NCBI RefSeq assembly: GCF_000203815.1
Contig: NW_004457729.1
Span: 1,674,674-1,738,673 of the forward strand
Direction: 5' to 3'
DNA from: Cavenderia fasciculata
Taxonomy: Eukaryota > Evosea > Eumycetozoa > Acytosteliales > Cavenderiaceae
Length of the DNA: 64,000 nucleotides
The translations under genes and the position numbers were made by a program. The notes under the pieces are model-generated. The model was given only the letters and a program-made list of their open reading frames with translations, searched no databases and was not told the origin of the DNA. Below are positions 33,400-47,864 of the stretch, in pieces (positions within the stretch are counted from its first letter, which is position 1; every line of letters begins with the position of its first letter).

Positions 33400-33833
33400 A
33401 GTTTAGTTTCTTAGATTTAATCTATCTATCTATATATAAAATACAACAACAAAAAGGGGATGAATCGAAACAATAATAATGATAATAGAGAAGATGAGAG
33501 TTTCAACTACTAACTATTAATCAAACCTAGGATAAGAATAAACATCTCACACACTGACTTGACTCATCACCTCCTTGCAAGTTCAAAAAAACTCAATTTT
33601 TTTTTTTATTTTTTTTATTTTTTACTCCTACCCTTTTCCATCCATCCAGTCTGGATAAAACAAAGGATGAGTCATCCTGTGTCTCTGAACTTTTTGTTAA
33701 ATATTTTGATTTATTATTATTCTATATTCTTATTAAAAAAAAGACCCTTCACTTGATAATTAAAATGTTTAAAAAATATTATAAACTGTTTTGATTATTA
33801 TTTGTTATTATTATTATTATTATTATTACTAAT
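33400..33833. other. Intergenic region between sec13 and vps4
   Basis: The promoter side of sec13 and 3' flank of vps4, AT-rich with T runs and a (TTA)n run near 33800-33830. No gene is seen. Confidence 0.6.
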
Positions 33834-35521
<1,688 letters not shown>

Positions 35522-36247
35522 TTTCTATTTACTATTTTCAAAACTAATATATTATTATTACTAACTAAACTAATATATTATGTGTATTATATATTTAGGT
35601 ATCAAATTGAACCAATTAAGATATATTAATGTTCTAATAATAATAATAATAATAGAACAATAACAACAATAATAATAATAATGTATAAAGTCAAATTAGT
35701 AACCTTTTCTTTATTCTCATTCACATGTTTCTATCTATCTATCTTTATCTTTGTTCTCTTACCTCTTTGAATGTGTCTATTTTACAATTTATATTATGAT
35801 ACTAACTAACGTAACAATGTACTAAACTCTTTTTATTACGATGTGTGATAGAGATAGGATGATGATGATAAATACAATATACAATATATTTAATAAAAGA
35901 AAAGAAAAACAATAAAACAAAAAGATAAATTAAATGATAAAAAGACGTTCAAAGACGGACAAAGTTTTTTTTTTAATAAATAGGGTTTTTCTTGAGCAAA
36001 CAAGAATATCCAGTTTGCCCTATTTGTTTTAGAATATATTGGTTTTTAAAAATGATGGTCGATCCAAAGAGCGATGAAAAGTAGAGTAAAACTTTTACTT
36101 GGATTTAAAAGATTCTTTAAAAAGAAGTATACTACTTATTTATTTCTTTCTATTTTTGTTTGTTATTTTTTTGTTGTTTTCAAAAGGTTCGTGTGTTTGG
36201 TGTTGTGGATTGAAATAATTATATTATATTAAATAATTAATTAAATT
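35522..36247. other. Intergenic region
   Basis: Between vps4 and the 3' end of the neurochondrin-like gene. Contains short (TAA)n and (CTAT)n runs. No gene is seen. Confidence 0.6.
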
Positions 36248-39200
36248 TTAATTTCTTGATTCGATTAATCTTCGAACCAAATTGCCTATACTTCTATTAA
36301 CTGTATTAATTGTAATAGAATCTAAAAATTCATTATATCGGTTGGTTGTTGATGCTGTATTTACATTGTTATTATTATTATTATTGTTGTTGTTTGATTC
36401 ATTATTATTAGTAGTAGAACTATTCTGTGGATTATGATTAGTGATGGTTGGATTATTATTATTATTATTGGTATTATTATTATTATTATTAGTAATAGAT
36501 AAAGTAAAATCTGGAGGTGGCCATCTTTTAGATGTTAATGTATCTCTTAAAATTGGATACCTATCAACACATTGGGACATTACTATAGTAAATAAATATG
36601 AAAGAAAATGGATATTAATACTTCTTTTTCATGATATTTCACCGGATACATATATTATATTACATACAATCAATACCATATAACCAATTTGATTTTAATG
36701 ATTCCCAAATTAAAAGATTAATTTGATCAGATGGAGGAAACTCTAGTAGGAGATAAAAGTTGACGATGGATTCAATGGTTCGTGTGAGGATACGATTGTG
36801 ATTTTCATCGAGTGAAAAGCTATCTGCTTCGTTGAGGTGACGGAGAATGGAGAGAGCGAGTACGGTCATGTTGGACATGACAAGTTGACGATTATGGTAG
36901 TCGTCACCAATGACACTCGTGGTGATGGTTGCCTCGGAAAAGATAGAGAGGTGATGGATGGCTTCAGAGACTGATAAAAACAACGAGACATAGGTGAGTC
37001 GGTTGTCTTGGAAACTGTTTTTGAATCTAGATACCAAGTCACCACTTGACATGGCTCTGATATCCTCTGACAGGTAGCGACAGAGTATCGCTGTGGACAT
37101 GGGGATAACACCACCTACAATGGTCGACGGTGTCATCTCGTAAGACACCATCGATGTGTAGACAGAGTGGTTGGATGCCTGTGGCTCTGGTTCTTGGATG
37201 TATTCGACAAATGTAACCAAAAACGATGACAAGAATCTTGCCAATGCAACATCGCCATGTTGTTTATAGAAAAATGATTTTTGGTTCTCTGCACTTTGCG
37301 AGTCAAGTGTTGACATGTTATTGTCAGTGTTTTTGCCATCGAAATCATATCCATTATCATCATCATCATCACCACCAAGTAAATAATTATAGACGCCTGG
37401 TAATAAAAATGAGATAAAGTGACCATAGTCACGTCTGTGTTGTAGATAGTACTCGATGATGGGTACCAATGAAAGTGATAGTTCTTCAGCCAGTGTTGCT
37501 TCCTCTGCCAAAAAGTGACCGACTCGTTTAGTCGTCATAATGACCATTTGAGTTGGTTCCTTTTCAGGAATCTCGTCTACTACACTCTTTAAGTACTCGA
37601 GCATGATAGCATTGCAGTCAATGATGACATTACGAACCTTGAGAATAGTATCAGCCGACATGAGACTGAACCCCTGTCCACTCTCCATCTTTTCAAACAT
37701 GGCAACCATATGCTCGATCACATCTTCCAAGATGCTATAGCACGACAGAATGACACTGAAACGATCCTCTGCGATTTCATCCTCTACAGGGTAATGAAGT
37801 AATTGTATATGTAACTCTGTTCTAACATGTTGACATGCCAAATAGTATAGATTCTCTCCCATCTTGTTGGTGTCATTTGACGATGATGATGATGGCAATT
37901 GAAGAATCCAATCACCACCATAAAGATCAAACAAGATTGAAAAGAGAATAATTGATTGATCGTGATACTCTCTAGAACCTGAACTATCAGAGTTGTCGTC
38001 AGACTTGAATTCGTCCTTGTTAAACTCTCTCGATGTAAATATATCGTATAGACTCTGACCAATATAGGTAAGAGATTGACGATGTTTGGCAGACTGTGTC
38101 GAAATGTGTTTTGGAATACCATCCAATTGGAACATTAGAATAAATATGGGAAGCAATTGAAACTTGATTTCATTTGGTATGTCTTTGAACAAACAAGCTA
38201 GATGATCCAACATTTCTCCACACTTGATATATTGTTTCTTTTCATTTCTTTCATGCATCTTGTAAACTATTAATTGTAAGAATACAAATGTTGTTGATAA
38301 TAAATCTTTCATTTCTAAAAATTGATTATTATCATTATAATTACTATCATTATTATTATTATTTTCTTTTTGTTGTTTTATACTATTATTATTCTTTTTT
38401 ATAATATTAAATGATTTTTCAAGTGATATTAAATATTTATCCAATAATTGTATATTCTCTTGATTTTGTATTATATCACTTGGCAGTTTATATGTAATAC
38501 TATCTTGCTGTGATTGTGGTTGTTGTTGTTGTGACTGTTGCAATTGTTCAGATACTTTAATCTCTTTTAATTTTGATTCAAATGATAGAATACTAAATAA
38601 AATGCTCATTGCATTTCTTATTAATTCAACATTTATATTTTCCCTAAATATATATTATATAAATGATAAGTATGATTACTTTGTATTTATATATATATAT
38701 ATATTTTGTTTAAAACATACGATTGTCCAACATAGAATTCAATGTTGAGGAATAGACTTTTACTAATTGACTCTAGTAATGAGGATTGACGAGTGATTAT
38801 TTGATAAATGATAGATGTCTTTGGATCATGGTCTTCAGGATACTCCAAAGTTAAAAATGTTGATAGAATATTGATTGCCAATGTATGATATGATATAGAA
38901 TCTTCACCTTTGTTTATATTAGTAATGATGTTGATTGATTTGGTTGATGACTCGTCTTCTTTTTCGGAATACATACCTTTATTGGTAGGAGGTGTTTGTA
39001 ATAGTCTGGCAATGAATGATAAACCCAAACTTTTGTAGACTAGATACATTGTATCTACATCATCTTGTTTAATGGTATTCTTGATCAACAACAAACCAAC
39101 AAACTTATTTTCATCGGTATTACTTGATAATAGTGAAAGACATTTATCCAATGCGTATGATGGTATAGGAGGTTTAGTTGTAGTTGTAGTAGTAGCAGCA

Positions 39201-39475
39201 GTTGTAGTAGTAGTAGTCGTTGATGTTGTTGTTGTTGTTGTTGTTGGTATCTGAGATGTATTACTCGTACTAACAGCGGCAATAGCAATTGTAGGAGGTG
39301 ATGTTTGATTGTTACTATTAGTACTCGTATTAGTATTATTATTATTTATAGTAGAATTGACGTGACTATTACTACTATTACTATTATTACTATTATTACT
39401 ATTACTATTACTATTATTATTATTATTTACTAGAGCAGCATTCTTTATTAATGTTGTCTCATCATTCTTTGTCAT
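36248..39475 (-). CDS. Neurochondrin-like protein
   Basis: Three exons, 39475-38721, 38643-36668 and 36582-36248, give 1021 aa. After an Asn/Ser/Thr-rich start, residues about 105-250 match the opening of neurochondrin: LDKCLSLLSSNTDENKFVGLLLIKNTIKQDD, YKSLGLSFIARLLQTPP, and LAINILSTF. The rest is alpha-helical, with recognisable pieces (LLPIFILMFQLDGIP, YGGDWILQLP, LYYLACQHVRTELHIQL) that align with the GSDWI..LLVNLACVEVRL region of the animal protein. It ends with an Asn-rich insert and IRRLVR-like helix. Neurochondrin is an ARM/HEAT-like cytosolic adaptor; in animals it affects neurite growth and binds SMN. Its role in amoebae is unknown to me. The last exon would be easy to miss because it follows an 85-nt intron. 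Confidence 0.87.
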
Positions 39476-40576
39476 TTATTGAATTTAAGAGACTGAGTGT
39501 ACCCTCTCTATCTCTATCTAATCACTTTAAATAAGATTAATGTATTAATGTGATGAGGAGACAATAATAATAATAACAAACAAACAAATAAATAAATAAA
39601 ACAAATAGATGAGATTGATGAAGAAGCTAGGTGATGATGATGGTGAAATTAATAAAAGTCATCATGTCATGTCACACATATATACCCCTAATTAATTAAA
39701 TATAAATATAATTTTCCTTTTTTTAGGAGTGTGGGCGGTACTCTATCAATCGATCAGTCACAAACACACTATACTACTATAACAAGTCACCCTTCAACCT
39801 TTTAGGTTAAATCAAAAAAGGAAAGTTCTAATGGTTTCTTTCTTAGATCTATCTCTATGATTGAATACAAATCATCATATTATTGTCCATCTCTCTATTA
39901 ATTTAAAGATAGTAGTAGTAGTTTGAAGTTTCATTAGAATTGAATCCATGATGGAACTGAACTGTCTATTACTGTGTAGTAACTACTCTGTAGTTCACTC
40001 GCTTATGTCATTCTGCAGAAATCTATTTTTATTGTGTAAGAGCTGAACGGGTCATATAAAGTACGCCAACTTGACCTGTTGTGATGGTGATGATCGAGAA
40101 GATTCTTCTATGGAATGTTGTTGTAGCAGCGTGGAGATATCATGGAACTAATCAAAATGGGACAGATCGAGAGACCAAGCCCGTCCTTGAAGGTTGGTTC
40201 TTTTTTTTTTTTATTTTTTTTTCATTGAATTTATTGTTGCAAACAGCCTGTCTGCATCATCGCCGGCACTTGACATCTCACGAGACTGAGTCAACTTGTT
40301 CAAGAGAGAGTAGAATAGAATAGTTTTATACAACTTTATATTATTAATATTAATCATCGCGTCACTTCACACTTCACCTTCACTTCACCTACCTTCCTTC
40401 CTCTATCTATCTATCTATCTTCTATATCTTGTTTGTAGTATAACAAAAGTAGTATTAGTAGTATAGTACAAGCAACGACCACAACCCAGTCTCTCCCTCC
40501 CCTCACCTCCCCTCACCTCCCCTTTCTCAATATTATTTTATCTATATATTAATAACCTCCAAAGTTAGAACACATA
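39476..40576. other. Divergent intergenic region
   Basis: Between the neurochondrin-like start (-) and the FYVE-ARM start (+). It has short AATA/ATAA runs, a T-rich stretch at 40201-40223 and a CT-rich run (CCCTCCCCTCACCTCCCCT) at 40496-40524 just upstream of the FYVE-ARM gene. The 80-codon frame at 40081-40323 runs through the T tract and is not convincing. Confidence 0.55.
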
Positions 40577-42625
40577 ATGATATCGACGTCATCGTCGTCA
40601 ACAGCATCAGTTTCATCATCGTCCAATATTGACAAAAAGATTTGGGTATGTGTAAGACCAACTGCAGTATAATACTATAGTGTTGACTAACAAACATTTC
40701 CTAATTATGACTATTATTATTATTATTATTATTATTCTAACGTGTTTAGAGGCCAATATGGATAAATGATGATGATATGGCACATTGTCTAAACTGTAAT
40801 CTACAGTTTAATACGATACAGAGACGTCATCATTGCAGACAATGTGGAAATATATTTTGTAACAATTGTAGTAGCAAGAGACAACCACTTCCTCAACTAC
40901 ACTATGATAAACCTGTTAGAATATGTAACAGATGTTGTGACCTTGCAACTTACTCTAGACAAGCTGGGTCTCTAACACCAAGTGATCGTGTTGAATCTGC
41001 AAAAGGATTATGTACTCTTACTCATGATAGTATGTTTTGCAAAAGATAAATAGATAGATCGATCGATCGTAGATCCAAGATAACACATCGGTACTAATCG
41101 ATATGCAATCTACTCCTCCTCTATTTTTTTTAGCATTGGGAAGAAAGATGATCATTGCAAACTATTTAGACATTATTGTTTTACTATTAAACAATTTTAA
41201 TGTAACTGTATATAAACATATTACAAAGGCTATTGCCAATTTATCAGAGAATGGTAAGAGATATAAGAGAGAGAGAATATAATTAATTCAATTAATATAA
41301 CAACAATACTGGTGTGGTAGTGGTGGTTACATAACATTGACCACTTTTAATAATTAATAATGATGAAGATGATGGATTATTAACAAACATTATTATTATA
41401 TTTAAATTTATTATAGAAATATATAGAATAGATATTCTTGAATCAAATATATTAAGTTTATTATCAGAATATCTTTATAATCCACAAGGTGACAATGAAA
41501 TTGTATTAAATATATCAATCACATTTGAATACTTGTCGATGGAGGAGAATGCGCTCATTAGAACACACATTGGCGAAAAATGCTTGCACATTATCGCCGA
41601 ATTATCTCGATCCTACAATAACCAACTAAGACACTCATCCTCGATCGTATTGTTGAATCTGACAAAGAATGCAATGACACGTGACCTAATCATACGTGAA
41701 GGAGGTGTTCAAGCCTTTATTGCCATGGCACTATGCGAAGACATTTCATTACAATCTGCATCAACTGAAGCAATTTCTATTTTATCTACAAATCGTAAGA
41801 AAAGAAAAGAAAAGAAAAGAAAAGAAAAGAAAAGAAAAGAAAAGAAAAGAAAAGAAAAGAAAAGAAAAGAAAAGAAAAGAAAAGAAAAGAAAAGAAAAGA
41901 AAAGAAAGAAAGAAATTCTGGATTAATTAATTCTAATTATTTGATTATTGTAGCAAAATATCAAAGAAAGGTTGTTGAGGGAGGAGCATTACCTCCTTTA
42001 CTATTATTATTAAACTCACCAGTCGAAAAAATATTATTGTATACTCTGTCGGCTTTATCAAGTCTGTCAGAGAATGTTGATAATCAATTGTCGATTGGTC
42101 AAGTCGGTGGCATTAAACCAATGATTAATATTTTATCATATAGCCATGACAATAGAATCCCTTTTCATGCTGCTACATGTTTATATCATTTATCTTTATC
42201 TCGTATGTCTAAACATAAACAATATTTTACAATAATATTTCCAAAATATTAACATTATTCATTCATTATACATTAGAATCAAATTATTCATTATTAATTC
42301 AACAGGAATTATTTGATGTATTGTCTAAAATTATTATTGTTAATTATACAAACACTTCTCATGATTTATTACATATATGTTTAAAACTATTAGGAAACCT
42401 ATCAAATAGTATGTAAAATAGTAAAAAAAAGAAAATCATTATAGTAGTTCCTGTCTAGGTATTAATCATTATTTATTTATTTATTTATTTATAATAGTAA
42501 AAGAAGGAAAGGTTATTATTAGAAAGAATCAATCAATTATGAGTATACTGAGAATTATGGTCTATTCAACAAATCATCTCCAATCTTTAGCATCAATTAT
42601 TTTTAATAATTGTGAATCCCATTAG
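40577..42625 (+). CDS. FYVE zinc-finger plus armadillo-repeat protein
   Basis: Seven exons (40577-40645, 40750-41029, 41134-41253, 41417-41794, 41954-42202, 42277-42408, 42498-42625), phases consistent, 451 aa. Residues about 25-90 are a FYVE finger: WINDDD, CLNC, the PI3P-binding RRHHCRQCG, CNNCSSK and RICNRC. All eight zinc ligands are present. The rest is a run of ARM-type helices (IAELSRSYNNQLRHSSSIVLLNLT, GALPPLLLLLNSPVEKILLYTLSALSSLSEN, GGIKPMINILSYSHDNRIPFHAATCLYHLS). By family knowledge FYVE targets early endosomes. Intron 4 (41795-41953, 159 nt) carries an AAAAG repeat and has no stop in frame, so an unspliced reading adds 53 Lys/Glu/Arg-rich residues; good GT/AG borders and the ARM homology argue for splicing. 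Confidence 0.9.
41797..41906. repeat. (AAAAG)n pentanucleotide repeat in an intron
   Basis: About 22 pure AAAAG units, starting two bases after the GT of the intron-4 donor of the FYVE-ARM gene. The purine tract lies on the transcribed sense strand. Because of its length and purity it should be variable between strains. Confidence 0.95.
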
Positions 42626-43403
42626 TAGCAATAATCTTAATAACAACTTTCAAGATATAAAGGATATTATATTATATTTATTTATTCATTCTTTCATAAA
42701 CCGCGTACATATCCCCAACAACAAACATCCTCGTATATATACACTTGAGTGATCACAACAAACAAACAAACAAACACCCCACAAACTACAACATAACATA
42801 TGGCAACAATTATTATATCGTAATCAACATATAAAAAGCCGCCACCATCTCTAATACTTTTGGTTAGTGTTTTAACCAAGGAATATAATACAGCTCGTAA
42901 TATATCGATTTAAATAATAAATTTATTTTACAACCATTTTACAAGTGCTCAAAAATCGTGTCAACCTATTAATTTCTACATTGAACTTGGGTGTGTCCCA
43001 GATGAACAGCTAGTTTTTCTCACCTCGCAACCCAAAGGCCAATCGTGAACAAACGACCCAAATAATGTTTGAGACCTATGACACTTTGGGTTGTGATCTC
43101 ACAGACTACATCGAAAGAAAGTTGATGAAAAGTGCTATACTATCGTAAGTGAGGTTGTTCGTGACTTCAAGGAAAATCATTATGTATACAAGCTCTAATT
43201 ATGTTCTACATAGATATTTATTTATGTATTTCCAAAGATGAGAGAAAAAGATGTTGTATATAATTTTTGGAACAATAACAACAACAACAATAAAAGACTA
43301 TTTTACATTTATCTAGAAATCCTATATTATATATATTATATATTATTTAATATTATTGTTATTTGTTGTTATTTGTTATTTGTTATTATTTGTTGTTGAT
43401 TGA
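42626..43403. other. Intergenic region with an actin pseudogene fragment
   Basis: The 3' flanks of the FYVE-ARM gene (+) and the ArfGAP gene (-). Apart from the actin fragment at 42974-43190, only AT-rich sequence with AACA and TTATT runs is seen. Confidence 0.6.
42974..43190 (+). pseudogene. Actin pseudogene fragment
   Basis: Three blocks match successive parts of actin. FYIELGCVPDEQLVFLT corresponds to FYNELRVAPEEHPVLLT. After a frame change, NPKANREQTTQIMFETYDT corresponds to NPKANREKMTQIMFETFNV. The sequence then jumps over the actin middle to LGCDLTDYIERKL (LAGRDLTDYMMKIL) and, after another frame change and a stop, EVVRDFKENHYV (EIVRDIKEKLAYV). So it has an internal deletion of about 60 codons and at least two frame changes. 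It has no intron and no flanking actin exons. I infer a decayed retrocopy or segmental fragment of one of the many dictyostelid actin genes. Confidence 0.85.
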
Positions 43404-46148
43404 TTAATTCGAGTAATATAATTTATGTTCGTATTTGTTTCGTATATATTTTTCTCTTTCTTCCATGCTGTCGGTTGGAGATAGTTTCTTGATGTCTGCA
43501 GGACGTTTTCCCTCCCATATTGCGTTTGCCTTGTCGTTGCCCATTCCCTCAAAGAACTCGATTGTATCTTGCTCCCAAATATCCATGGTCACTGAACGTA
43601 CCTTTGAAATGTGTACACCCATATTACGGTGTACACCCGAACAGTTGATACAAATGAAAACACCAATATTGATAGACGACCAAATAGCATTGGGTGCACC
43701 ACAATCGGCACATACTCTATTGCAATCGATTGCTATTAGACGGTTGAGTGATTCTTTGGATTTGTCCAACTTTGATTGGATTTCATCTTCGACGTCGTCA
43801 CCCTTGAGTTTGGAGCCATGGCTGCTGCTGTCTTTACCACCACCCATCTCGTATTGGAGATAAGATTCCATTGCCAAAGACTGAGCTGCTTGGATAGCGG
43901 TAATCCAACCAAGCATCATCGAACCATTCTGACAACTAAAGTTGATAGTCTTGTTGGTGCTGACCACTTGAAAGGTGTATTTGTCGTTGGTCGATTTGGT
44001 GACCTTCGCCGAACAGAATATGATGTTGAGTGACTTTCTAATATCCTTTTTCAACTCTGCATCTTGTGATTTGTAGATGGCCAGATTGGCATCACTGAGC
44101 ACAACCCAACGGTTCTTCCACTTGGACAATAGCTTACCTCCACCTTGCACACCCAAGAATCCCTTCTTTGCGCCGTTGAAATCGAGTGGATCGTCGGGTG
44201 AAGAGAGTGGTGGCGAGGAAGGTGCGCTATCCTTTTTAGTGGTATCCTTTGGTTTGGTAACCACTGCCTTTCCAGTGGTATCGTCTTTGGTCGATGATGG
44301 GACATCCTTGGAGGAGGTGACGGGTGCTGTGACTGTGACGGTTGGGATATTAGGTACAGCAGCTGCCTTGCCAGTAATAGGTGGTGTCGACAAATGCATA
44401 GTTTGTCTCTTTTTGGGGATTCGAAGTGTTTGAGTGGTAGTAAGAGAGCGAAGGAAAAAGATGGAACCACGAATCGAAACGATCCATGAAAAGTATTCAA
44501 ATTCCTCGTTTTGAGCTGTACACAAATATCTAGTCACTTTAACTGAACGTTCAATCTCTCCACATTGTTGTTGTACAAATGCATTTAATTGGAAACAATT
44601 ATCTTTTATCTCTCTTTCTCTTACTGATCCCTTATTTAATGATATTATTTCAATTTCTTGTAAATCCTAAATTAAAAAAAAAAAAAACATTTAATATATA
44701 AATATATATAATATTATATATATATATAGATATTTACATTTGGTGAACCATAAACATATATACATCCTTCTCTTAGCGAACAATAACAGTAATTCCAACT
44801 TTCAGGACTTGTTGATAATGATGCATAGTTGGTATCGGTTTTTAAGATATATAGGAAACCTCTCTTTTCTGGTGATTCCATCGATCCTCCTTCACCTATT
44901 TTACATAAAAAATATATGTAAGTAAAACAATAAATAAATAGAATAATAATATTTTAACAAAATTAAAAAATGTATCATCATAGTTGTTTGTTTGTTTGTT
45001 TGTTGTTTGTTGAAATTGAATTATTATTATTATAATTATTTTTTTTTGTTGATTATTTATCGTAGCTACCAAGAAGATAGATTATAAACACAGATAAAAT
45101 AATTGATAATTATTATTATTATTATAGATAATAATAAAAAAACAAATCTGTTGTTTTCCAAACACACAACCAACCAACCATAATAATTATTTTTGATGTT
45201 TTCTGGAATCACGTGATTCCAATTATAATTATATTTTGTTGTTTCATTTTCATTTTCATTTTCAAACATACCTTCATCTGATGATTGTACAACTAAAGCC
45301 TTATTTGTAACAGTGATTGCGCTTTTAAGATTTCTTCTGGCATTTAATAAATCATTTGATTTTAATAACATTGGTTGTGAAGAGTTTAGTAGGCAGACAC
45401 TATCTCTTTTCGATTTCTCCTTTTCCTTTTCTCTTTCCTTTTCCTTTTCTTTTTCCTCTTTACGTTCCTTTTCTCTTTCCTTTTCCTCTTTTCTTTCTTT
45501 TTCCTTTTCCTCTTTTCTTTCTTTTTCTCGTTCCTTTTCTTTTTCCTTTTCTTTCTTTTTATCTTTGCTGCTGCTGCTGTTGCTTCCACTACTAGGGGTG
45601 AATGACGAGCCATCATCGCTGCCGTATGAATGTGAGAGTGGAGATGAGTTTCCACTGGTGCCGCTATCTTTATCTTTGCTGCTTGTAAAGGAGAGTAGGA
45701 TCGATCGTCTCTTTGATTCGGAAGGAGACGACGCTAGAGAGGAGGGTTGTTTGGGTGGTGATGGAGGTGGTGAAACAAATGCCAAACTTGGATTGGCACG
45801 GAAAAGCTCGCCTGATAGCGAGAGTGGCGAGTTGCCAGTGGACCCACCACTCAAGGGCGGTGACAAACTCAAGTTTAGACTGTTTCTCTTGTTGATCTGT
45901 TGTTTGATTCCTTCTAGCAACTCGTTGTTGTTGAGTGGTGGAGGAGCCATGCTTGGTATATATTGGTGGTGTTGGTAAAAGTATTGGCTGTTGGGATGAT
46001 TGTTTTGATAATTCCTACTAAGGGTGTGGGCGTTTGGTGTTGATGTAGTAAGTGATCGGTAACCGCTACTATGCTGTTGCTGCTGTGTCGGTGATTTTGG
46101 TGATAATGTCCGATCTGACGATGAAAATGATCTATGATGAATCTTCAT
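43404..46148 (-). CDS. Tandem-PH ArfGAP protein
   Basis: Three exons (46148-45272, 44895-44738, 44666-43404), phases consistent, 765 aa. Residues 1 to about 290 are low complexity: Ser/Pro/Gln, then a highly charged KEKEKEREKERKEE stretch. PH domain 1 spans exons 2-3 (KRGFLYILKTD, NYCYCSLREGCIYVYG, YLCTAQNEEFEYFSWIVSIRGSIF). A Pro/Thr/Lys linker precedes PH domain 2 (KKGFLGVQGG, KWKNRWVVLSDANLAIYK, YTFQVVSTNKTINFSC, MLGWITAIQAAQ). The C-terminal ArfGAP has the CADCGAPN..FICINCSGVHRNMGVHISKVRSV zinc finger with the catalytic Arg in HRNMG. It stops soon after, with no ankyrin repeats. It would stimulate GTP hydrolysis on Arf proteins at phosphoinositide-rich membranes. The order PH-PH-ArfGAP is reversed relative to animal ADAPs (ArfGAP-PH-PH). 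Confidence 0.9.
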
Positions 46149-47864
46149 TTTTTGGAAAAATATATAAAGTATTATTATTTATATAAATATATTAAATATA
46201 TATTAAATATATGGGTAAATTAGGAGGAAGATGAGTTTAAAAGATGTATTGATTAGTACTCATATGGAAAATGTGATTTTGGAAAGTTGGAGTATTATTT
46301 GATTTGATTTGATTTAAAAATAATTGTTTCAATTTTGAAAAATGAATGATTGTTATTATTATTATTATTATTGTTGTTGGGATTTACTACGATATTTGTT
46401 GTTGTGTTGTGGGAGTGGTGAAATTTAAATTTGTTTGGAGATAAAGATTTACTCAACAAATAAAACAACCAATCAATCAATCAAATTAATCAATCAATTG
46501 GTGTATTTAATAAATATATTATAAATATAAATATATAAATAGATAAATAGATAGATAATTATTATTATTATATTAATGAAAATATAATAATATTATTAAT
46601 GTGGATGAATGAATGAATGAATGAATGAACTTCTTCTTCTTCTTCTTCTTGTTGATTTACTTTCAAGAGAGGAAGGGAGGAAGGTAGATAATAACAACAC
46701 AATGAAAAATGGTCAATAACAATATGAAGAGGAATAGAGAAATGATGAATGAATGAATAAATTGGATCAAATGGACAAAGAGATAATGAGGGACAAGTAA
46801 AGGAGGAAGAGGAGGAGAACGATAACACGATCGTGTTTTTGGTGGTGCAAAGAGGAAGGTGAGGGGGGTCGTTATTGTTGTAGTAGTTTTGGTTTAAACG
46901 AATTGGATCAAGTCTGTATTAATCATTAACCAACTTCAATCGAAATCGTAACCGTTGAAGTGATGAGTGTGTTGTTGATGGTGGTGGTGGTGGTGGTCGG
47001 GCTGACTGACTGAATGAAAGACTGACAAAAATCAAAAAAAAACAAAGAAAGAAAGAGAGAGTGTTGCAACAATGATGATCCTCTTTTAAAATATGTATTT
47101 AAATAGGTAAAATGTGTGATCAACACTTATTCGAGCAACTTGTTGTTGATTCTATATGATGTGATTAATTAAATAATAACAGAAGAAAAGAAAAAACAAG
47201 TCATAATAATTATATATATAATATAAATGTATATGTATATATATATATATATATGTGTGTGATGTGATGTTGATGTTGTTGAAGTTGCAACAACAACAAC
47301 AACAAATATTAAAAAGGATATCTGTTTCCTTCTTTTCAAAGGAATAAAAATGTAAGGTAGTAAAATATGAATAGCAAGCAAACAAGCAAATTCATGAACC
47401 AAAGCTGGTTGTATCTGTATAGCTGTATCACCATAATGGTGGTAGTGGTCGGTCGGTTGGTTGGTTGGTTGATTGGCTGATTGGTGTGATGAAGTTAAGT
47501 TGTGTGTGTGGTCAATGCATTGTATGAATATTTGATTGAGTGTTGTTGTGCTTATTTCCAACTACACTCTCCTCCTATCGATGCATTTCCAACAACCACT
47601 TTGCCAATTATAGCCACCGAAAAACTTACCCACCTCTTTCTTACACAAAACACACACACAAATACAACAAGAAGTGTATATGTGTATATATTGTACATAT
47701 TTAAACAAAAGATAGGTTGTTGTTGATCGATCAACAACTATAAATAACTGTGGGTATGATATATAAACAATTTAAACACAGTGGTTGTTGTTTGGATCAA
47801 TCGATTGATCCAATAGATAGACAAATAGTGAAGAGATGACAATGGATTATTCCATAAACAAATG

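Noticed and set aside
41533-42252. Continuous 239-codon frame through the AAAAG repeat as a single exon
   Set aside because: Good GT (41795) and AG (41953) borders and ARM-repeat continuity favour splicing; the open frame through the repeat is explained by a length divisible by three.
45313-45978. Ser/Phe/Leu-rich + frame opposite the ArfGAP first exon
   Set aside because: Antisense of the Lys/Glu repeat; not protein-like.
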